A stretch of DNA of 64,000 bases, from the IMG/VR virus record IMGVR_UViG_3300031957_002677, positions 1-64,000 of that record; one strand, given 5' to 3'. This document shows, piece by piece, positions 59,101 through 64,000 of this stretch. Source of the stretch: a virus. Within the stretch, counting starts at the first letter, position 1; every line of letters begins with the position of its first letter. The notes under the pieces are model-generated. The model had not been told where the DNA came from. It did not search any database and was given only the letters and a program-made list of their open reading frames with translations. The position numbers and the translations under genes were made by a program.

Positions 59101-61759
59101 TTGTATTGATGATTTCTACTTGAGAACCAGCAGTCAAATTATGCGGTATTTCTGTTCTAATTGTTGCTTTACTATCAACAGAACTCCATTCAGCATCTGC
59201 AATAAACTTAAAGTTTCTGAACTCAGTTGAATTTGACAGTGTTTCACTATCAAAACTTAGGTATTTTGCGACTTCAGTATCGGAAGCACCATCAATATTA
59301 TTTGATTCTTGGATAATAAATCCATCAACAGGAGGTCTACCTAGTGTTGGAGAATCCTTTGGTAGAACATAACGCATTTTATAAATGCTTGCTTCAATAT
59401 TCCTATCAGATGGTTTTCTGAGTACAAATGTTCTTGGAGTCGTTTCACCTAGTTGTGCAACACCTCTATCATAAAGTTGCTTATAAATGCTTGCATCAGT
59501 GCTACCAGTAGATACATTAATATACCATTGACTTTGTGTTCCATCCCATTGAACTGGATGTCCAAGATCTCCAGCAGATTTATCAGATACTCTACTTACA
59601 ATATTAAGAATACCACCAGTATTGTTGAGAGTGATTGGGATATCATTGTTTGCGTCGTTTAGAGTTGCGGCAAGTTTTAATTGATTTGCTCCAAGTGCTG
59701 GATTGGGAGCAATTGCCGTAGTAATTGCATAATATACTCTTTCTTCCTCAACACCATCAGGTAGTCCACCATTTTCACTAATAACTCTAACAGTTTCACC
59801 ATTTAGGAAAGTGTGATTTCCTTGTAGAGTGAGTGTATTAGATAGAATGACGTTTACACCAGCAGTTTGTTTTACTTTGTGAATTTTTTCAGATATCTTT
59901 TCATTTACAGTGCCTTCAGTGTTAGGCATTACAACTTTAGAATGGTAGGTTGTAATTTCATTGCCTTCAGCAAGAAGAACCTTCAATGCTTCATCTTTAT
60001 TTGAACCAACACGATATCCATCAATGACTGTTGCTGGTGGAATATCGAAGTTATTCTCTTCATATAGGAATAGTTTGCTGGTTGTTGCAATACCTACAGC
60101 AGTAGTAACACCAACATCAATACCTAAGAATTCAATACCTGCCTCAACAGACTCAATTTCTTTTGGTGAAACTACGTGTGAAATATAACCAATATCGTCT
60201 CTTGCGAATGCATCTGGACGGAATCCTCTAGAAACAAGAGCTTTAGCACCAAAGTTAGAGTTGGAGTTAGTGATAGACGCATCACCACCAGACTCTAATA
60301 AGAAGTGGTTATTGAAACCAATTGCGAAGACCGAAACGATCTGTAGTAGTGAATTGTTACTACACTTAATATGGAAGTTTTCGTATGATGGTTTAAATCT
60401 TGCTTCGGAGTCTGTATGAATATTTTCATTACCTGCAGCAAGAGTTCCTTCATATAATCCAGTAGTTGAATTATACTTAACAAACGCATTATCATCCTTC
60501 TGAAGTCCAATTCCCGTGAATTGAGCTAGAACCATAGACTTAAATCCAGTTGCCTTTGATCCATCTGCATGGAGACCACACATACCAAAAACAGATCTCA
60601 ATGATATGTTAAAGATATATGGTGATGCGGATGTGACAGTATCAACAGAAATATTCAGTGTTGAACCAGAAGTTGATGCTGGTAGAGGATTATTTGGTGG
60701 AACAGATACTTGATATTTAATCTCTGTTGGTGATAGAACTTCAAATACGGCAAATTGTCCATCATAACCCTCATCAGCAATACCTTCAATACGAATTGGA
60801 GTATTTACATCTAGTCCAGGAACTTCAGTCTCTAAGGTGACTGTAATTTCTGTTGTAGCAATAGTACCATCACCAGACTTGATACTAGTAATACCTACTT
60901 CAGCACCAGTAGAACCAACAATACGGTATTCGTCAACCTTTGGTTCAATATCTAGAGTATCGGAAGGATAGTCTGGTGAAACTTCTCTTCCAGATGGTTT
61001 ACCATATGCAAAACCAACCTTTTGATAATACATCTCAAGGTCAGTATTTGTATCATTATAGACTAAGAAGTCATCATTAATAGATACTGGATTTACACCA
61101 TCAGCATATTCAAATACTGTGAGTTTATGGTGTGAGAAGTTGGGAACGAATGCGTTAGTTGTATAGTCTTTATATACAGTACCAGTCTGATCACCATCAA
61201 AGACGGAGAACTGCCACATGTAACATGCTCCCGTTACACGAAAAATTGCAGATCTTTCGATTTGGTCGTTTTCTGGGTTGGGAATGTACTTGGGAATAAT
61301 TTTGGTCTTTCTAAGATCAAGACCTACGAGTGATGTACCTCTAGGAATGATAACACCACCATTAATACTATTAATTTTATATAGTGCGTTATTGGGACTA
61401 TCTAGATCGAAGTTACTGTTGACATCTAGTGGTGGGAAGTCATCAGAAGTTGTACCAGATCTAAGTCTGTACGTGTTTGGTACTTGATCATGAATTGGTA
61501 TCCATCCTGGTCTATTATCTACGACGTGCTCACCAGGATAGAGTAAAATAGTTGTTTTACCAAACCTATCATTATTTTCTCCTGCTTGGTAGGAGAAACG
61601 AGCTGCCTCTAGCAGTGCTCTTTGAATTGTTTTAAATGGTCTTGCTAAAGAGTTACCCTTATTCTCAATGCTATCTGTAGAATCAAGACTTGAGGGATCT
61701 ACATAAAGAATCTCACCTTTGGTACTCTTTAGAAAATTATCCAGACGACTAAGACCCAT
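56198..61759 (-). CDS. Very large virion structural protein (1853 aa)
   Basis: Starts MGLSRLDNFLKSTKGEILYV, followed by LARPFKTIQRALLEAARFS and YPGEHVVDNRPGWIP, the pattern of a pectate-lyase-like beta-helix with a DUF1565-type start that is common in cyanophage structural proteins. Later parts contain repeats with GVGSTISGIG and QVNDRVLIGGATG, and the C-terminal AGDNWAVNMRARAG and DLYTYVLVRKSNTGDPV. It is the first gene of the large fibre cassette after a late box. Appendage identity is not clear. Confidence 0.8.
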   Translation of the reverse strand: MGLSRLDNFLKSTKGEILYVDPSSLDSTDSIENKGNSLARPFKTIQRALLEAARFSYQAGENNDRFGKTTILLYPGEHVVDNRPGWIPIHDQVPNTYRLRSGTTSDDFPPLDVNSNFDLDSPNNALYKINSINGGVIIPRGTSLVGLDLRKTKIIPKYIPNPENDQIERSAIFRVTGACYMWQFSVFDGDQTGTVYKDYTTNAFVPNFSHHKLTVFEYADGVNPVSINDDFLVYNDTNTDLEMYYQKVGFAYGKPSGREVSPDYPSDTLDIEPKVDEYRIVGSTGAEVGITSIKSGDGTIATTEITVTLETEVPGLDVNTPIRIEGIADEGYDGQFAVFEVLSPTEIKYQVSVPPNNPLPASTSGSTLNISVDTVTSASPYIFNISLRSVFGMCGLHADGSKATGFKSMVLAQFTGIGLQKDDNAFVKYNSTTGLYEGTLAAGNENIHTDSEARFKPSYENFHIKCSNNSLLQIVSVFAIGFNNHFLLESGGDASITNSNSNFGAKALVSRGFRPDAFARDDIGYISHVVSPKEIESVEAGIEFLGIDVGVTTAVGIATTSKLFLYEENNFDIPPATVIDGYRVGSNKDEALKVLLAEGNEITTYHSKVVMPNTEGTVNEKISEKIHKVKQTAGVNVILSNTLTLQGNHTFLNGETVRVISENGGLPDGVEEERVYYAITTAIAPNPALGANQLKLAATLNDANNDIPITLNNTGGILNIVSRVSDKSAGDLGHPVQWDGTQSQWYINVSTGSTDASIYKQLYDRGVAQLGETTPRTFVLRKPSDRNIEASIYKMRYVLPKDSPTLGRPPVDGFIIQESNNIDGASDTEVAKYLSFDSETLSNSTEFRNFKFIADAEWSSVDSKATIRTEIPHNLTAGSQVEIINTISGFNTTGKANLGFNGTFIVDNIVSRKEFKIDILTNPGDFTSDTSIRNQNLPKLKKKKHNGTFVVYKSDEIQRYVQNEQDGVYHLTIINSSNTPNVSPFTGVKLSQPLDNLYPEYDRDNPKSDPDPARCFAVADPIGKVVINDPEKSITKETVISKLENNGIGIGITDILSQDEVNGYRHTIFTKSDHGLNRIIEVEIVDPGSNYGSGIGVTENLYNAELIGYGGSVTGDKATARVQVSSAGTLASIQIIDGGSAYGVGNTMSVVGIATTTGHTAGSVRVTKVYNNIGDSISIERVSDLYQDYNTTYQINDLSVGETNSFDVISATSVGIGSTISGIGELNASDAFAYLNGPAFNITNSDFTPATGIATFTTGINPHGLQVNDRVLIGGATGDSEAFNGEFLIQRVDSLTELVVNVGISTLATVTLGGSPAVYPTTLGAKGGEITIGDESFSSRLSIPYGNLYGSLALAMTKLDSTMNITDLDDLDLKIGDFILIDSEIMRVKQTVTGNPVQVYRGLLGTQAESHISGSAFRRIDAKPVELRRHSIIRASGHTFEYLGYGPGNYSTAFPDRHDRQLSASEEVLSQSFQEEGGFVVYTGMNSDGDFYISNKRVITTAGDEEVFSTPRPRFRGESKQIPDTKLGFNVIKASEVNVSDAVRVDGGDSKTTISQFDGPLLVNNKLTVTSNKGLESPSLFLQGEETVSRKYTVGVTQPASSVELVGEGAGNPGDIIFNGNPFKGQNAGWVYTTDNDWYPWGAISNKTDVFEIGGYFIGTFTGDGSGLYDVSDIWAIDATGIHTTRNVGFGSTNSSKADVSMYVEGNAEIRGTMKVFEIIENTTLDNSTVIGIGTTIVHADLDKSSIYYFTQDAGDNWAVNMRARAGLALTEFLEVSESITVAITTKQGPTPYYNDEVYIDDIRMSPRYYGSLAINTGNANSIDLYTYVLVRKSNTGDPVTDFDVLYSQSQYQ

Positions 61760-61788
61760 TGTATTAACGCGTTAAATTCCTATAGGTC

Positions 61789-61796
61789 TATTTATC
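61789..61796 (-). promoter_or_regulatory. Late-type promoter GATAAATA
   Basis: Minus-strand TTGATAAATAG, 30 bases before the ATG at 61759 and directly after the tRNA. One mismatch to TATAAATA. It opens the fibre cassette. Confidence 0.6.
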
Positions 61797-61820
61797 AATA
61801 TAATTATAGTAATAATTTGA

Positions 61821-61913
61821 TGGAAGTGGTGGGACTCGAACCCACAACCGCGCACTAATCTGGTGCATACAGAAGGTATAAGCTTCTCGCTCTGCCAATT
61901 GAGCTACACTTCC
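61821..61913 (-). tRNA. tRNA, apparent anticodon UAU (Ile, AUA), long variable arm
   Basis: Acceptor GGAAGTG/CACTTCC, D-stem GCTC/GAGC, anticodon stem AGAAG/CTTCT with loop CTTATAC (anticodon TAT at 61880-61878) and T-arm GTGGG-TTCGAGT-CCCAC all pair perfectly. Between anticodon stem and T-stem are 25 bases that can form a hairpin TGCAC/GTGCG, as in class II tRNAs (Leu, Ser, Tyr), which does not fit an Ile anticodon. CCA is not encoded. It begins five bases after the oxygenase stop. tRNA identity is certain, amino acid less so. Confidence 0.85.
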
Positions 61914-61918
61914 GAAAT

Positions 61919-62491
61919 TTATTTAAATGGTGGTCCTCCCATCCAACCAACTAATGAAAACCTTTTTCCCGATTTAATTGGTCTTACTCTATGTTGCAAT
62001 ATTGATGGAAACACTATAACTTCACCACAATCAAGTTTAATTGTTTCTTTCATTGTTGATGATGGCCAATATAGTTCAAATTCACCACCTTCATAATCAT
62101 CCTTTGATGATAAGCACATAACAATACTAAGTTTTCTAGTAAGTTTTTCAGATAAAGATTCGTTATCCACATCAATATGCCATCCATAATAATCACCTTC
62201 AGAATCATATACAGTAAATTGAATATGTTTTCTAAATCCATCTATATCAAAATTAAAATATAATGAATTTGCACTATTGGCAAAATGTGCCAACATTCCC
62301 GCAATCCAAGTATCATTATTAATCCAAAATACTTTTGATTTTCTATATTTGTAATTTACCGAATTGACTCCTCCATTTTTTCCCACTTCGGCAATATTTA
62401 ATTCATCTTCATTATAATACTTCTTTATAATTTCATCACAAATAATCTTAGGTATCTCTGAAGGAATTCTATAGTAGTTCAGTAGTGTCAT
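61919..62491 (-). CDS. 2OG-Fe(II) oxygenase-like protein (190 aa)
   Basis: Clear prolyl-hydroxylase/PiuC-like motifs: YYGWHIDVDN (His105, Asp107), YEGGEFELYW, VIVFPSILQHRVRPI (His167) and KRFSLVGWMGG (Arg177). All iron ligands and the 2OG-binding Arg are present. Related bacterial enzymes hydroxylate proteins. It overlaps the 57-aa gene by 23 bases and is followed by the tRNA. Substrate unknown. Confidence 0.85.
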   Translation of the reverse strand: MTLLNYYRIPSEIPKIICDEIIKKYYNEDELNIAEVGKNGGVNSVNYKYRKSKVFWINNDTWIAGMLAHFANSANSLYFNFDIDGFRKHIQFTVYDSEGDYYGWHIDVDNESLSEKLTRKLSIVMCLSSKDDYEGGEFELYWPSSTMKETIKLDCGEVIVFPSILQHRVRPIKSGKRFSLVGWMGGPPFK

Positions 62492-62642
62492 CTAATTGCC
62501 AAGTGGGTGGATGAAAAACGCAGTATTCGTTAAATGTTATTTTCATTTCCTTTTCTGTCAATCCACAATTCTTTGCAGCTTTTGGTAAATTCCATTTTGC
62601 GGAAAATAGCATTTCCATTGACTCTCGTGTTTTTGGTCGCAT
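62469..62642 (-). CDS. Small conserved protein (57 aa)
   Basis: From ATG 62642, MRPKTRESMEMLFSAKWNLP, then AAKNCGLTEKEMKITFNEYC and HPPTW. The NLPKAAKNCGLTEKEMK part resembles a helix-turn-helix, suggesting DNA binding. I recall close relatives in cyanophages. An ATG at 62675 adds 11 residues and overlaps the upstream gene. Function unproven. Confidence 0.65.
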   Translation of the reverse strand: MRPKTRESMEMLFSAKWNLPKAAKNCGLTEKEMKITFNEYCVFHPPTWQLDDTTELL

Positions 62643-62646
62643 AATT

Positions 62647-63105
62647 TTAAAATCCGTTTTCCTTTTGGAGTTCATAATATGTCAATGAACCCCACTCAAG
62701 TTTGCTACCTTTCCATCCTTGATCCATACTACGATAGGTATACCCATCAAATTCTACGAAACTTTTAAGTGATGTTTCACGAATGATTGGATCTGGATGA
62801 ATTAGTTCACCTTTATAGAATGTGTCTATGAGTGTGAACCTCATATCGAATGCAGGACTATGAGTCCAATCAGTCCCCCAGTTTTCAACAACGATAGAGT
62901 TATCTTTTACTAAGACCTTATGGCATCTAGCACGATAAGGACTTGATTCACCCTCATGATCATACCATTGCTTGATGGTCATTCTACCTTCATCACGAAG
63001 GTTTGTCCACACAATATGAACATGAGAATGATCTCGGGGACTTGATTGTGCTTGCTTTAAATTATTATACTTTCCTGCTAATTTTGATACAAACTCTTCA
63101 ATCAT
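62647..63105 (-). CDS. cpeT: CpeT-like phycobiliprotein lyase homologue
   Basis: The 152-aa protein starts MIEEFVSKLAGKYNNLKQAQ, followed by HVHIVWTNL, SPYRARCHKVLV and a C-terminal GSLTYYELQKENGF. The GxYNNxxQAQ start, the PYR motif and the length match the CpcT/CpeT family, whose host members attach bilins to phycobiliproteins. Phage CpeT genes are common in cyanomyoviruses and are thought to affect light harvesting, possibly without lyase activity. It overlaps the small gene upstream by four bases. Confidence 0.6.
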   Translation of the reverse strand: MIEEFVSKLAGKYNNLKQAQSSPRDHSHVHIVWTNLRDEGRMTIKQWYDHEGESSPYRARCHKVLVKDNSIVVENWGTDWTHSPAFDMRFTLIDTFYKGELIHPDPIIRETSLKSFVEFDGYTYRSMDQGWKGSKLEWGSLTYYELQKENGF

Positions 63106-63290
63106 GCTGCTACATTTGGTTTGGTATAGAAGATCATTTCCTCATCAACTTTATCACGAACAACTTTGAAGACGTTCATGAACTCATCATAAGTATCACA
63201 CTTGACAACTTTCTCATTGCCTTGAGTTGAGAACAACGTGAACTGCCTCTTGCTCATATTGATGAGGACTGAATTAACGTACTCTTCCAT
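63102..63290 (-). CDS. Small protein (62 aa)
   Basis: From ATG 63290, MEEYVNSVLINMSKRQFTLF, then VKCDTYDEFMNVFKVVRDK. A longer frame to 63311 would reach the -10 box, so it is rejected; AGGGAA precedes this ATG. First gene after a perfect promoter, coupled to the CpeT-like gene. Function unknown. Confidence 0.65.
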   Translation of the reverse strand: MEEYVNSVLINMSKRQFTLFSTQGNEKVVKCDTYDEFMNVFKVVRDKVDEEMIFYTKPNVAA

Positions 63291-63313
63291 GGTGTTCCCT
63301 GGTTTACCCACGT

Positions 63314-63342
63314 ATTATAGCAGGATCAGAGACCCGTGTCAA
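63314..63342 (-). promoter_or_regulatory. Perfect sigma-70 promoter TTGACA-17-TATAAT
   Basis: Exact TTGACA (63342-63337) and TATAAT (63319-63314) with 17 bases between, on the minus strand. The -35 overlaps the stop of the 204-aa structural gene. It should give immediate-early expression of the small gene, CpeT-like gene and oxygenase. Confidence 0.85.
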
Positions 63343-63953
63343 CCCTCTTCGTCTTGCTCGATTACCAGTGGATCGATGTCCTTACGTTCTCCATAAATGT
63401 GATAGAAGCAATCGATTGGCATACCACCCTGTGCTTGAAGATATACTTTTTCAGCATCAAGTCTCTTTACAATAACATTCTGATGAGCACCAATAGGTGT
63501 CAGTGAAACAGTCATTGTCCTAACATCTACAAGATCTTTCCAATATGCAGGAAGATTAATTTCTTTCTGATTAGTTACTCTTCCACGAACATATACTGCA
63601 TGTTCTGGTCCTTCAAGACATCCGTGCCATAACCGAACACCTTCTTTATCTGGTGATGGGTGTGGAATATTAAATGCTTTCGAGTTTGCACTGAACGATC
63701 CTGCAGAAACCAAACCAGAAAATGCTGCGGTTGTTCCTGTTAAAGGACCAGCAAGAGTTAGTGATGTAGTGACTGTAAAGTTATCAATCTTTGCAGTGGA
63801 ATAATATCTATTTGGACAAGCCTCTGTTGGATAATCCTCTTCTGCAAGTAGAAACTGTTTAGTAATGTACTGATCAAGAGCAGATGGAACTCCATATGCT
63901 GCTCTATCTGCACAATCGGGACCATCAGGTCTGCTTCCTGGTGTAAATGTCAT
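63339..63953 (-). CDS. Fibre-type structural protein with tip domain (204 aa)
   Basis: N-terminus MTFTPGSRPDGPDCADRAAY, a Thr/Leu repeat SLTLAGPLTGTTAAFSG, then a conserved tip block FNIPHPSPDKEGVRLWHGCL + EGPEHAVYVRGRV. That block is found at the ends of many phage fibre and structural proteins. The C-terminus is DCFYHIYGERKD plus acidic residues. Likely a short fibre or a fibre-associated protein. ATG overlaps the upstream stop (TAATG). Confidence 0.7.
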   Translation of the reverse strand: MTFTPGSRPDGPDCADRAAYGVPSALDQYITKQFLLAEEDYPTEACPNRYYSTAKIDNFTVTTSLTLAGPLTGTTAAFSGLVSAGSFSANSKAFNIPHPSPDKEGVRLWHGCLEGPEHAVYVRGRVTNQKEINLPAYWKDLVDVRTMTVSLTPIGAHQNVIVKRLDAEKVYLQAQGGMPIDCFYHIYGERKDIDPLVIEQDEEG

Positions 63954-64000
63954 TATTTTTCCTCAATGTTGTTTAGATTTTCTTTAACCATGTCTTTAAT
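63953..64000 (-). CDS. C-terminal end of a protein (partial)
   Basis: Only the last 15 codons are in the window (ending MVKENLNNIEEK and stop TAA), helical and charged. The stop overlaps the next ATG. Nothing can be said about the function. Confidence 0.5.
   Translation of the reverse strand: MKDMVKENLNNIEEK

Noticed and set aside
1-64000. Insertion sequences, integrase, attachment sites
   Set aside because: No transposase or integrase motif and no terminal repeats were seen; gene order is typical of a lytic T4-like phage.

Overview
The window looks like part of the genome of a T4-like marine cyanophage (cyanomyovirus infecting Synechococcus or Prochlorococcus). The evidence is AT-rich DNA, recognisable T4 baseplate proteins (gp8, gp6, gp25), fibre proteins of very large size built from repeats, a CpeT-like phycobiliprotein lyase homologue, a tryptophan-halogenase-like gene, many 2-oxoglutarate/Fe(II) oxygenase-like proteins, and tightly packed small genes of the type seen in these phages. 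All convincing genes lie on the minus strand, so transcription runs from high to low coordinates. No psbA, polymerase, capsid or terminase gene is present.

Layout in transcription order. (1) 64000-61919: a fibre-type protein, a promoter close to sigma-70 consensus, small genes, CpeT-like, a 2OG oxygenase and a tRNA with an unusual variable arm. (2) 61759-44584: late fibre/adhesin cassette with proteins of 1853, 1334 (glycine-rich tip), 700, 643 (subtilisin-like protease), 114 and 1028 aa, several preceded by T4-type late promoter boxes ending in TAAATA. (3) 44474-42739: a small gene, an SF2 helicase starting at TTG, a small basic protein. (4) 42733-33685: a second tail cassette in which two collar-type fibre-tip proteins (one carrying an Arg-rich insert of about 240 residues), a Cys-cluster protein and a coiled-coil protein are surrounded by seven 2OG-oxygenase-type genes. 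(5) 33618-20579: an accessory early/middle region of about fifty small genes, including two PD-(D/E)XK nuclease candidates, an NPPF methyltransferase, a ligase-fold nucleotidyltransferase, a cytidine-deaminase-like protein, an HExxH peptidase and three small exported or membrane proteins. Its operons start at repeated compound promoters. Inside it, 21426-21753 is non-coding with cyanobacterial-type DnaA boxes and a plus-strand promoter, a candidate replication origin. (6) 20298-17764: glycosyltransferase-like protein, small protein and halogenase in one operon, plus small genes. (7) 17739-1: baseplate genes gp25 and gp6, a 4129-aa giant in the place of T4 gp7, another 2OG oxygenase, a small fibre protein and the start of gp8.

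Three promoter classes can be read: host-like TTGACA/TATAAT, the compound promoter with a conserved upstream element, and late boxes in front of structural genes. They suggest temporal control by region. Many gene pairs overlap by 1-4 bases, indicating translational coupling.
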